This document shows positions 37,580 to 49,900 of a DNA stretch of 64,000 nucleotides, piece after piece; position 1 is the first letter of the stretch; each line of letters begins with the position of its first letter. The stretch is from positions 34,817,067 to 34,881,066 of the forward strand of contig CM077831.1 in the NCBI GenBank assembly GCA_039720395.1, given 5' to 3'. Origin of the DNA: Liquidambar formosana (Eukaryota > Streptophyta > Magnoliopsida > Saxifragales > Altingiaceae). The position numbers and the translations under genes were made by a program. Below the pieces are notes generated by a model. The model worked only from the letters and a program-made list of their open reading frames with translations. It was not told the origin of the DNA and searched no databases.

Positions 37580-38045
37580 ATAGGAGTGTGTGTTCATTGT
37601 TCGGTTTTGCTTCGTTTTTGAGTAATTTTACTAAATCAAAAGCAAACCATACTATAAAAAAACCTAAACCAAATCAAACTGTAAAATATCGATTTGATTC
37701 GGTTTGGTTTCAATTTCCCCCTATCAAATAGTAACAAATCATAGATAATTGAATACATATAACAAAATAAGAAAAATGACAATCTAACTTTAAAATAAAA
37801 ATAATTTTAATAATAACATTAAAGAATTATGAACTAAAAAAATATCAAACATTGTATCAGGATGAAAATATATTAAAATAAAAAATTTACATATCGAAGT
37901 GTACTATATATATATATATATAATAAACATATATTATACTTTGTATATATTTTTATTTTTTGATTTGATTTGATTTTTTTGACATGTAAATCAAAACCAA
38001 AACAAATGTGAAAGAAAATCAATTTGTTTTACGATTTTAACCTAA
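37580..38045. mobile_element. Degenerate relative of the hAT-like element at 1167-1823
   Basis: Colinear phrases are shared with the 1.2-kb copy: aaaccatactataaaaaaacc, ggtttggtttcaattt, ctatcaaatagtaacaaat, ttttaataataacatta and caaacattgtatcag, and a TA tract at 37903-37921. The TAGGGGTGTTAATGG ends are not recognisable, so the ends are decayed. It lies about 210 bases upstream of the PIG-V start codon. Confidence 0.65.
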
Positions 38046-38257
38046 ACAAATGATTGTGCGCAGGCCAATTTTGAAAATCCCTCGTTGCGCGCAGGCCATT
38101 TTTTCGCTTTCCTATCGTCATGTTTCTCAGCAACCATTACCAAACGGGAGAAAAGGAAAATTGAACTCTTCTCATTCCGGTTCCAGAATTTCAGTTGAAA
38201 TGAAAAGAACCTGAACCAGCCATCTCTCTCTCTCACTCTCTCTCTCCAGCTGCTTCC

Positions 38258-41200
38258 ATGACACCCCCAAAACCCCACCAATCCGAACACCACCGCATCG
38301 TTCTCAAATCCGCAATCGCATCAAGGCTCATCCTCTTTGCCCTAATCCTCCTCTGGAGGTCTCTCCTCAGCCCCTACGACACCTCCGCACCTCTAAACCC
38401 CAATTGCCTCTCCTCTTCAGATTCCTCCACCCCATCGCCACCCTCACACCCCATTGCCTGGCCATCGATCGGGTCGGCCATCGAAGGCAGCATCGTATGG
38501 GACGGCGTGTTCTTCGTGAGGATCGCACAATGCGGATACGAATACGAGCAGTCCTACGCATTCCTGCCACTCCTCCCAATATGTATGACTGCGTTATCAA
38601 GGACAGGTTGGTATTTCATTAGTTTTAGTTATCAAAATTCGATGTTTTGTATTCGTTTGTTGATTTGAGTTGGTGGTGTGCGATAACTGGTAGAGGTTTA
38701 ATGGGTTGTGTAATGTTTATTGTTTCAGTCTTCGCACCGTTGGTTCCGATTATTGGACATAGAGCTGTGTTGGGGTTGTCGGGCTATGTACTGAGTAACA
38801 TTGCCTTTGTTTTTGCGGCAGTATATTTTTACAAGTGAGTACCTTGCTGCCAACTCCTGTAACATTTTATGGGTTTAATCCAACAATGTTTTACCCCAAT
38901 TATATGATGGTTGAAGAAATCACATTTTGGTATTATTGTAATGCCACCTAATAACAATTTGGCACTAGTAGTTTCATTTTTCCAATGAAAGATAATATAT
39001 GCGCTTTCGTGCACAAATGCTCTTAATTGTCCTGGATGAGGCTTTGGTTACGTACAATTTGAGAGAATGGGTTGTTGAAAGTGTCAAGAATTAATGCTAT
39101 AGTGCTTGATATCAAGAAAGTACTATTTTTATAGAGGTAGTTAAGAAATTCATATGGCTTTATGTAGTATTGAGAACTGATTTGTATATTCAATACTAAT
39201 GTTCCTTAGCGATCATCTACTCAACTCAATTCAGAACATAGCTCTAAATCCAAACTACTTGGGGTTAGCTACACATCTTTTTTCTCCGGGAAAAAACTTC
39301 TTCACCCACCTTAAATCACCCACCTCTAATCACCCACCCTATGTGTTAAAAATGGATAGGTGAAAGATGAAATGTGGGGCCCAATATGGAAAAATAAAAA
39401 ACTACCACACACGGTGGGTGGTGAAAGTGGGTGATTTAAGGTGGGTGGCATAACATTACTCTTTTCTCCATTCAGCTTTATCAAGGGCCATATCGTTTGT
39501 TATGGCCTCCCTCTTGACCCTTTAGTGCCTCCAAATAGAGAAATATTAATGCCATTTACAAAGTTTCTTTCTTAAAATCAGAAAAATCGAGTTCTCAAAA
39601 AATTTCAGTGTCAAAAGCAACATAATCTACTTTCAAGAATGTATTGCAACGAATGAAACTGAGAAGCTAATATGGCTATTATCCTCAAATGTGATTTGTA
39701 ACTGGGGCAAGTTCCTCGTGACTAATAACCACTGAGGAAGAATGCTTCCTATTGATCCAAATGTTTTGATAACGCTAGTTTCTGATGCTTAATAGGTATG
39801 TGAATCAAATAGGTATATCCCAATTTTATTTTATTTTATTTTATTTTTTTAATATAGTTTCTGTCCTATCACAATTAACCATATTAGTAAATAGTAATAT
39901 TTCATAGTCAACACTCTGGTTGGCATTCCTTGCTTCATTACCTAGGTGTACTTGCTTAAATTTAATTTTACACAATTATTTTATTTATCCAATCTGATGC
40001 TTCTCCATTTGTTAGTTTGATTGTGGAATGAAATAGTGACTTGGGTCAAATCTGCTGAGTCATCAGCATATGTGATGCACAAATGGAATTTTTCCTTTTC
40101 TTTTGGAGTATGAGTGCTCCACATGTTATTATTCACTAATGACAAATGACTTCAATTATTTTTATATATTATGCTGTGAATTTGCCATATTCATGTTTAC
40201 TTTTAATTTTAGAACTTCTGATTGTCCTTTCTTCCTTTGTCCCTTTTAACAGGCTTTCAGTTATTATTTTGAAGGACCCAAAAGCAGCGCTGCGGGCTTC
40301 AATATTGTTTTGCTTCAATCCAGCTTCCATATTCTATTCATCAATGTATTGATCTCTTTTATTTATCTTAAACTGGTCATTGGAAAAAGGAATAAAAGAA
40401 CTAAAATGAGTATCCATCTTGTGCTTGTGCTTTGCAGATATTCGGAGAGTTTGTATTCCCTTTTTGCAGTCGGAGGTTTATACCATTTAATATCTGGTGC
40501 AGATAATATTGCTGTATTGTGGCTTGCTATCTCTAGTTCTGCAAGGTCGAATGGGGTGCTTAATGCTGGCTATATATGTTTTCAGACTATGCATCAGGCT
40601 TATGATGCTGTCTTCCTTAAAAAGCGTGTTTATGTATGTTCTTAGTTTTCTTCGGTTGGCATGTTTTGCATTCATAACCATGTCATAAATTTACTCAATT
40701 TCTGGGAAGCATTTTTTGTCCTGGATATGTGTGATAGATGCGCAGATAAGTTTACTGAATTTTTTATAAAATAGAAGTTTATTTAATTTTACAATAATGC
40801 GTTAATCACACAACCCTCTAGAAGTGCTCATCTACTTCATTTTATTGTAATTCTACAAGTGACATTCACTTCAATCCTGCTCTCTTTTGCATTGATAGTT
40901 TTTTTTTTTTTTTTGGATGAAATAATTGTTGTATGTATAAAATGGATAGCCCAAGTACATAAGACATGAACAAGCACTATCCAATAATTCCAGTCACTCT
41001 TTTTTTTTTGATAAAGGAATAATTCTAGTCACTCTTGGGTACCCTTTCATCTTCAATCTTAGCTTTTGAGTACCTTAATTCTAGTCTGAGTTAAAATAAA
41101 AATTGCAATTTATCTATTCAATAAAATTACATTTATTATTTTTAAATGAAATTACATTCAATGTAGTCAATCTTAGTCATAGTTATCTTAAGACCTCTTG

Positions 41201-44200
41201 ATTATAAGCATTTCTTGACAATTCTAAATGTTTATCCTACTCTAGTTTCATCAATCAAATCTTTACTGTTATCAAATAGCATACAACATCTTGCAAATTC
41301 AACCTCTATTTCTTATGAAAATCAAATTATTTGGGTGATCCTTTTTTTGGTAATTGGTGATCACTAAACAGTTTGAATATTAGAATATGTATGGTAAAAT
41401 CCAACTTACTAATTTGATATTTAAATTTATACTATGCGAACTTACATTAAGAGGTTCCACTGATGCACAGGATATTCTTAGTAATTTATTTGTTTATTTG
41501 CCAGTTGGCAATGCAGGTTCTTATTGCTGGAGCTTTGCGCTGTATATTTATTTTTGCTCCATTTATTGCTTTTCAAGCATATGGATACTACAACATTTGT
41601 CTTGGGCATTTTCCAGATGAAACGAGGCCTTGGTGCAAAGCAAGATTACCTTTGCTGTACAATTATATTCAAAGTCATTATTGGTATGTTTGATTCTGTA
41701 ACTACTGTTGACTCTTTTTTCCTCTCTGTCAATCTCCTTATTATCCTTCTATTATGCAGTATTGATGCTTCTTGTGTTCTTCTGGAGATTTCCAATCGTA
41801 TACACATTTGTTTGATTTTATGTCAATATGAAACAAAGATCTCATTACTTGTGAATAATTGTGCTGGAGCAATCTTACAGAACAAATACATTATATTTGG
41901 ATGCTTTTTTTTAGTATTATATCAAATATTTGTTGTTCTGTAGTAGACCAATTGCATACTTTAAAATATATATATATATATATAATTTATTTATTTATTA
42001 ATTTACTGCTGATGCAATATTTAAATATGATTTACAGTAGGGCAGCACTTATCCAGAGTTTTTCTGATGTTCATTTCCAGCTTTAATGCAAATTGTAATG
42101 ATATACTAGTCTTTTTAGGTTTTTTTGGTGTGTGAGCTAGATCCAAATACACATCCTGTGCATGTTCAGTGTGAATGTGTGATAACTTATTAAAGAGAAG
42201 GAAAAGGTTGAGCTTGATGTGTTATATATATTTTAATTCAATTGATGGTTTCTTTTGGTCCCAGGGGTGTGGGTTTCTTGAGATATTTCCAGCTAAAACA
42301 GTTGCCTAACTTTCTACTTGCATCCCCAATATTGTCTTTGGCGCTCTGCTCAATTGTCCATTATGTGAAGTCATGGCCTGAACTTTTTTTCTCACTGGGT
42401 TTTCAAGCTTCTATAGAGGAAAAAAATTCTGCGGCTGTGCTTTTTTCCCTGGGGCCAGACCCAAGAGCAAACAGTCCTGGCATGTTACGGAAATCTTCTC
42501 CTGAGATACAACAAGGTAAAAATTATCAACAATTTTGGCATTCGAGTTATCATTTGATGCTTTCTTTTCAGCATTCATTTATTTTTGTCTGGAAAATATC
42601 ACATATCAAAACATTGATATTTCTTACTAAATCTACCTGCTGGCTATCAGTTCTGTACTGGTCTTGTCCATTTTTATGTGTTGCTAGCTCTTTAGCTTTA
42701 AAGAGGCCTGGCTGCTGGATTATTGTGACTTGCTTTTAGTATCTTCCACCTGCACTGTGATGTATTATTTAATTGTCATATATACCTTGCGCATAAGCTC
42801 ACTGTCTTACTCAGATGTCCATCTTTTGAAGGTTTCCGAATGGTTAAAAGTTTTGATTGGGCACTGTGCCCAAATTGTGACTCAGAAATTTCTCTGTGCT
42901 GTTATGTTGAAGAAGATACTCTGTGCTCAAGAAATTTTTTTTTATTTTTATTTGAGCAAAACAGGAAGGCATGTCTTTACCTTAGTTTTGTTGCATATAC
43001 TATGTTCTGTCCAACTTTGTAGACTTCTGGATTTTATAACATTTCTATACATTTCGTTTTGCAGCCCTCTTTATCTAGTCTCTTGAAATATTGTGCTTTT
43101 GATTTGATATTTACCTAATCCCCTATATTATTCTTGAAAGGATATTTAATGAAGTAATTTTGCACCAGTGAATTCATATTTTGTGCATTCTTTAGCCATT
43201 ATTGGGAAATATTTTTCTTGCTACATTTCTTCTGCAACATATAGACAACACTTTTCAAGCAATGATTTCACTTGTAACAGAAAATAAAAATCTTAGATGG
43301 AGGAAGATGATTAGAGAGGATCATGATGCAGTTTTGGAATATGAAGCATCAGTGAAGCCAGAATACTTGTCTGCCCTTGTTGTTCCATTTATTCTACACT
43401 TGGGATTTATGGCAGCCACTGCATTTTTTGTCATGCATGTGCAGGTTAGACTCATCCTTTATTTGACTAATTATATTCCTCAATATTCATATATTATTAG
43501 GTTTGCAAACTTTGAGTGGTGGTAAATGACTGCCATAAATGAAACATGATGAAAATAAAGTGTACCATGTCTTCTTTTAGGAATTTTAGTTAGCTGCAGC
43601 TACATTTTTTGTTTGTTGAACTTAATCTTGTCAAATTAAGGGGTATGCTTGGGGATATGCGGATGCAAAAGAATTGACTTTGAGAAACTCTGCTGACCTA
43701 GTGTGGCTTACATCCATATTTTCATTTTGAAAAAATGAAAGCTGGTTTGATCCCTCTCATTAGGTTCTGTTTGTCCACTCATTAGTAAAAGTAACAGATT
43801 AGGGGTGGATGCTGTTATTTCAAATTATTAAGGCCTTCAAAGGATGAAAAGGCTTGTGAAATTGAATTTATTATCACCCCACCATATTAAGATTAAGTAT
43901 GGTTATACATAAAGTAAAAATGATTTCCATAGAACTTCAAGGTTCAAACTATATCTTTCCCTCCAATTGAGAGAGTAAAAAGGATTAGGAAACTAGAGAT
44001 AGAATAACAAGGATAAGGAAAATTATTCAATATATGTGTTTGCGTGTTAACCTTTCAATATCAAAAATAAAAGGAAGTCTTGCAAGACTTGTGTAATAGG
44101 AAAATTCCTTCAATGAATGAGGATTCAATTACATGGATCTGTAAAACTGCAGTTGATTCTTTTTAATGTGTGTTAACTTTGCTTTGGACTCTTTGCATGT

Positions 44201-44560
44201 GGGTGATTGCGAGGTGGTGTATCATAATTCAGTCCAACCACAAGAGGCTCCAGAACAGTACCTTGTTTTAGCTATAGATTTTTTGTTTTTAATTTTTCGT
44301 CAGCAGCTATTTTTGCTCAACTTGTGTGATTTATAGATGGCTTATATGTCCCGGTATCATTTCTTAAATTTCTAATGCTTGATAATTGACAGGTTTCTAC
44401 ACGTTTTTTGTCTGCGAGCCCTCCTCTATATTGGTTTGCCTCGTATTTAATCGTATCTCCTGGTACTAGTAAGAGATGGGGATATTTAATTTGGGTGTAT
44501 TCTACTGCCTACATCCTTCTTGGCAGTTTGCTCTTTTCGAACTTCTACCCTTTCACTTGA
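38258..44560 (+). CDS. PIGV: GPI mannosyltransferase 2 (PIG-V), eight exons
   Basis: The enzyme adds the second mannose to the GPI-anchor precursor in the ER membrane using dolichol-phosphate mannose. Exons are 38258-38606, 38729-38834, 40253-40345, 40438-40633, 41505-41683, 42265-42515, 43245-43444 and 44393-44560. Phases agree throughout and give 513 aa. The N-terminus has a membrane segment (about 20-35) followed by the luminal WDG motif of this family at residues 81-83 (SIVWDGVFFVRIAQCGYEYE). Later landmarks are YSESLYSLFAVGGLY, ARSNGVLNAGY, FQAYGYYNICLGH, the tail motif SASPPLYWFASYL and a final WVYSTAYILLGSLLFSNFYP. The polytopic hydrophobic profile fits. The start follows a CT-rich leader. 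The borders of exon 5 (41505) and exon 7 (43245) have nearby alternative acceptors and are the least certain. Confidence 0.93.
39288..39461. mobile_element. Small MITE in PIG-V intron 2
   Basis: The 174-bp element carries inverted CACCCACCTTAAATCACCCA ends and is flanked by the 8-mer ttttctcc at 39280-39287 and 39462-39469. The direct-repeat length fits hAT or Mutator-type insertion. The flanks are pyrimidine-rich, so part of the match may be chance. Confidence 0.6.
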
Positions 44561-45430
44561 GAATCTATTTTATTCTTTCTCGAATTATTTGAGCTGAGTG
44601 CTTTTCTCCTGCTGATGAAATCTTGCTATGTTCACGGGCCCAGATTAATAGCATGAATGAACATGGGAACTACCTCCAACTTCTATCTTGTTATTATTCG
44701 GAGGCACTAGCACCAAAGCTAATTGGTTGCTTCCGTTTCAATTGAAAATTCCCAATGATATGTATTAAGGAGGCGTGAAAACAACGAAAACAGCTTTGGC
44801 AAGAGTTATCCCATCAGTAATGTATATATTTTTTGCACATAAAAGGCTGGTGACGTTTTTTTTTTGTAGTAATATATAGCCCTGGATGGAGAGATGATGA
44901 TACAAGATGCCAACTGATTCAAATAGTTGAAATTAGGCTTTGTAGAACTTGGTTGAGCTGTTGTGGTTTTTTGTTGAATTCTAATTCCGTTGAATACCAC
45001 TGCTACCGTAATGATTATCTATAAAATTTATTTCTTCTCTGTTATCCTTCATGGTGACTTCCCATTCTCAATGGAGACATTAGAGGGAAAAGAAGGTTTT
45101 TGGGTTTTCAATCCCTTTTCTTATGGGCAGGTGAGATCTAAACACTACATGATGTAAATATGGGAAGAGCTTTGTACCGTTATGTTTGATGTCAAATGGA
45201 AACTAAAAAACCGCTGATGTGAAGATTGGCCTACAATGAAGTAAAGGTGTTGAAAAGGTGAGAGGAAGACGTGGACGGGTGTGGGTGTGCTTGGAAGCAT
45301 CTTCAACATGATGATTAGGGGAATGTAACCCGGAACAGTGTAAAGAGAAGAAGGGGAGTTTGATGGAGAAATTCACAGGTTTAGAGAGGTTGTACCCATT
45401 GGAGCCAAAAAAAAAAAAAAAAAAAAAGAG
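44561..45430. other. 3' flank of PIG-V and intergenic DNA
   Basis: The sequence directly after the stop is probably 3' untranslated. A poly-A run at 45407-45427 and AT-rich DNA follow. No gene was recognised. Confidence 0.45.
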
Positions 45431-45559
45431 AATTTTTTTTGCAATACATGCCGAAGAAATATAGAGGGAGGGAGGAGAGAGAGAGAGAGAGAGAGAGATT
45501 CTGCGCTGTTAGGGTTAAGAGGATTTTTCCTATATTGATAGCACAGTTAAGAAGCACTC

Positions 45560-45735
45560 TTTCTATTTTGATGAAACCGGCGATAGTAATGGCGCTTTCT
45601 AGACGCTTTCTTTTTCCTCTGAAAGCGCTTTTATTAATAGCGTTTTCAATAGGGCTATTCCTAAGAGCGGTTTAAAAAAGAAAGCGCTATTTTTAGTTAC
45701 GCTTTCAATCGTATTATTTGTAGGTCGTTTGAAAG
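45560..45735. repeat. Cluster of AAAGCG/CGCTTT modules
   Basis: About ten short motifs of the type gaaagcgctt, cgctttc or agcgttttc occur in both orientations within 175 bases. Similar clusters lie at 56612-56770 and a single pair at 28083-28111. Such repeated palindromic modules resemble subterminal repeats of large DNA transposons, but no transposon ends were found here. Confidence 0.5.
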
Positions 45736-45829
45736 CGTGGTCACTTGTACTTTGATACTCCGTGCTATTTTTTTTTTTTTAGTTGCCGACTGGGAGAGGC
45801 CTCAAACCCTGACTCAGATTATCAAACTA

Positions 45830-46946
45830 GGAGCCTGCTTTGTGCTTTTGTCTCACACTTCCACTCATAAACCCATTTCCCCTATCAAAACTCCCCCCCT
45901 CCTCTCTTCCCGTGCTCTCACCCATCGTCTTCGCTTCTGCTTCTTCAAATCTCGAGTAGATGCAGACCTAAATCTTACCCCCTTTTTCTGCTGGTGGTAC
46001 TCTCTCTCTCTCTAGATATGTATACTTACACTCATACACCTATATATACACTTATATTCCGCTGTTCACTTTTTCATTTTAAGGTTAGGGCTAGGGATTT
46101 TTACTTTCTCATTTTTATTCAAGGACTCCGTTTGTTTCCACGGAAAATTTAGTGATTCAATTATCAAGATAAAATATGTTGTTTCTAAGTCTTACGTTGT
46201 TCTGGATTTGTTGTATTCTCGGGTTCTTAACAATAGAAAAATCGAGAAGACTCGAAATTATAATTTAATTTATTTTCCTTCATTTTCTCTGCAACCAAAC
46301 GAAGCTTAAATGATTTTCTTGTTTCGGGTAAAATATGTATGGGAATTATTTTCTGTTGAAAGAAACAGGAGAAGAACAAAGATTAAGTCGAATGGTACAA
46401 AGATAATATTCTTTTAGAGTTGGGTGGTAGAGAAGCGAAGGGGAAATTTTTTGAGCTGTAGTGGTTTGAAGTTTCATTAAGTCTTGTAGTGTGATTAGTC
46501 AGAGTTGGAACGCTTATAAGGCAGATAGTGAATTCAGATTCAATCGGCAATGCCCATATAGTTGGGCTAGTGCTTTTCTAAACTTCGATTGTTGAAGTGA
46601 TATGATCATGTGTGTTCTATGCTGTCATTAGAATGTACTTTGTCTATATGCGTTTGTTGTTATACATTTTTACTCATACAGTCGTTATGTTTAACGGGCA
46701 AATGGCTATATAATGTTAATAGAGATTTATCAATTTTGAAAATTTGCTAAAACATTGAAATATGAGTCAGATAAGGAAAATTGGGGTAATAGTTCTGATT
46801 TTTTATGATTTTAATGCCCGTCATTCACTATCACTGACTGATTTTGTTCAAATTAGATTTTCAATTCATTAAATATTTCTTTTGTTTGTTTTGAAATTTA
46901 TTTTCTCTAAACAATAGATATGTCATTTATGTAAAGGGATAGTGTG
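45830..46946 (+). promoter_or_regulatory. Probable 5' untranslated exon and leader intron of the SF1-like gene
   Basis: A pyrimidine-rich, GC-richer stretch (about 45830-46003, ccccctcctctcttcc...) resembles a leader exon, possibly ending at tctgctg|gtggta. A long AT-rich intron-like region ends in aacaatag near 46917, just before the coding exon. The transcription start is not visible. Confidence 0.45.
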
Positions 46947-49900
46947 ATGGGTTTGGAGAACAAGATGAGCACGAAGGTTGACCAGGCATCTGCAGTTGAA
47001 CCTCGCCGTGTTCAGACCACTGGAACAACTACTTCATCTGCAGCATCGACTGGTAGCCCAAAGATCCCTATGTTTGGAGCAAAGTCTGGATTTGTTATTC
47101 CTAAAAACAAATTATCAGGTTCGTTGGTTCCCATCTTCCGGGGTGGTAAGAAGCTGGGAGGTGATGCAGCTAGTGAAGAGAGTACCAAACCGGTGCAAAG
47201 GAAAACAAAATGGGGCCCTGATCTGACACAGGATGCTGCTGTAAGAAGAGGAAGAACCTTAGCTTATCAGGTATTTTAAGGATTCTTTCCACATTATGTT
47301 CCTTTGTCATCTTTTTGTTCTGGACCTCTTGGTGCTTATTTTTTTCATTGTTTTTTCTTAAATGAAAATTATTCCTGGAGGAATCCCTTTTTTCCTTCTT
47401 AAAAAAAATAATAATAAATTGAGGTCTTCACTATATATAAATATTGTGGTATGTATGTATGCTTATATACTCAACTTTTGAAGTGTCATTTCTTCGGAAT
47501 AGTTTTATTTATTTTATATATATATATATATATAGCTTTTAGACGTTCAATTCTTATTTTTTTGGGTAAATTTTAAAAGCCAATTTTTTAAAAATGGGCT
47601 GGAGGCATTTATAGACCCATTTTGTGGGGAGGAATATTTATTGCTCAGCTGGTGGCAATTGAAGATTTTCCTTTTCCCATTGGGTGCTAAGATGTCAGTG
47701 TCTTCCTTGTGAATTCCTCACATGGAAGCTTCCCATTCCAGGTGCCACTAAGTGATATTACTGCCTGTGTGGTGGTACAAATTTTGAGCAGACTCGGGTG
47801 GATCAAATCGCACAACAGCTAAAATCGGGAATTCTGGAGATTGGAGACAGTCAAGACTTACTATTAGCAGCTAAGGATTTAGATCAGGAGTCCCATAATC
47901 ATCAGATTAACAATGAGGTAAAATCACAATTGATTGCTATGCTTCTCTAACCATTGCTTCATATACCTTTTTTGGTTTCAGAGTGCTTTTTAAAACTTTC
48001 TAAGCACTTACATCATAATTTGTGGATGTAGAAGTCAGAACTGTTAGAACTTGAAAGACGGGAGGCTATTGGTATGCTTGAAAGATTTTTCTAGATTGCA
48101 TCTTCTTTTTTATATATGTTATGGATAGCATACTTACCTTGTTCTTGATGATTTGCAGGTGAAATACTGAAGTTAGATCCAAGCTACAAGGCCCCACCTG
48201 ATTATAAACCCCTATTGAAAGAGGCCAGAGTTCCTATCCCTGTAAGTCAAGTTAGAATTATGGTGTTCTGTTGCACTTGCTTTTTATCTCACCATTTAAC
48301 ATGCTTTGACTTTACTTATAAAAGGAAAAAGGCAACTTCTTGTCTACTGTATTAAGGTAATGGCAATCACATGACAAAAATTACACAATTTTACTCAAGC
48401 AGAAATTGGAAGATTTTTTTTCCATGAATTATTCGAATAATAAAGATCTTATAGCAAAGTTAGGTTTTAGGATGACTGGTGAGATTTGGTGAGGTAATAG
48501 TTATTTTTGTAGAATTTGGGAATTTGCTAAGATATGTAGGGCCTCAATATTGACTGGTTGTGTGCTGTACACTTTTTTGACACTACACTTGGGTCGGCGG
48601 CTGTTAGGATCATAGTTGGAAGTTGGTGTTGCAAATCGGCTAATAAGGTGGCTATGGCTAGATGGAAGTTGGTACCTCATGCCATTTTTTGGACTTTATG
48701 GAAAGAGAGAAATAGTAGGACTTTTTCTGGTGAGGAAGTGTCTTAACAGTCTTTGGACAGATAGGTCATAGATTTTGTTTTTTCTTGGGGGGAGCCGAAT
48801 AATTTTATTGGTTGCCCTGTCAGGATTTTTTGGATACTTACTTTATAGGTGTTTTGCTGTATATGGCTGGTGTACAGGAGCTATTGCTCTTTTGATTATA
48901 TTAATAAAATTTTACCTTATTGAAAAAATATATATATATTGGCATGTTGTGTCTGCAGGTCAAAGAATACCCCGGATACAACTTTCTTGGCCTCATATTT
49001 GGGTCTGGAAGTGATACTCAAAAGCGATTGGAAAAGGTAAGTATTCTGTCTGTATGGGCTAACACTAGATGATTTAACTTCCAAGTGATTTCCATTTTAA
49101 TTTATTTATTTTTGTTTTATGTTTCAGGAAACTGGAACTAAAATACGAGTTTATGGTACCAAAGCAGATACAGGAGAGAAGGTAATTCCATCTGGTGAAT
49201 AAAAAAATAGTGTTTTATTTTCCATTTCCCAAAAATATCTCTTATACATGCTTACATCACAAGATCTACGTTTGAGCTGTTTTGCCAAAATGTAACACAA
49301 TGCTTAGGTGGAGCTCTAGTGACTTCTTTTTGTATGTAACTTGTTTCCAGGATGAAATTGTCTCGCCCGAAGAAAAGGAAATCCATGGTGCTTATGAAGA
49401 GTTATATGTTCTCATATCTGCCGACACATATGAGAAAGTTGATGCTGCAGTTGCCCTAATTGAACTGCTAGTCACCCCAGTATCAGTGAGTTTCATTATC
49501 TAGAAGCTTGTAGAAAGCCATCTGATTCTTGCCTGCTCTGTTCTACAATAAAGCTTATTCATGTTTTCTTTACTTTTTTCTGTCTATTATAATAATAGTA
49601 ATAATAACAAAGAGCTTCTCTTATGTAGGGAAAGCCGGCTGCAGCTTCCACTGCATCAACTTCAGTTTCTGGAGATGACGTGAATGTTCTTAGTCAGAGC
49701 CAGGACACAGCTACCGTTCCTTATATGGTCCCTACTGCTTTGGTAAACCAAGGAGTGGGGCAACCAGTTATGGGACCTACACAGGCTTCTCCACAGGGTC
49801 AGTTTCGATACCCCGGTCCATGGCTTCCTCACCCTTCGATGCGTCCACCTTTTGGCTTCAATCCCCCTCCAAATACTTCAGCATCAATTCTCACCAATCC

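Noticed and set aside
31214..44560. A functional link between the GPI-anchored lipid-transfer gene and the neighbouring PIG-V gene
   Set aside because: Both concern GPI anchors, but 6 kb of transposon-rich DNA and opposite strands separate them. Plant gene order gives no support for linkage.
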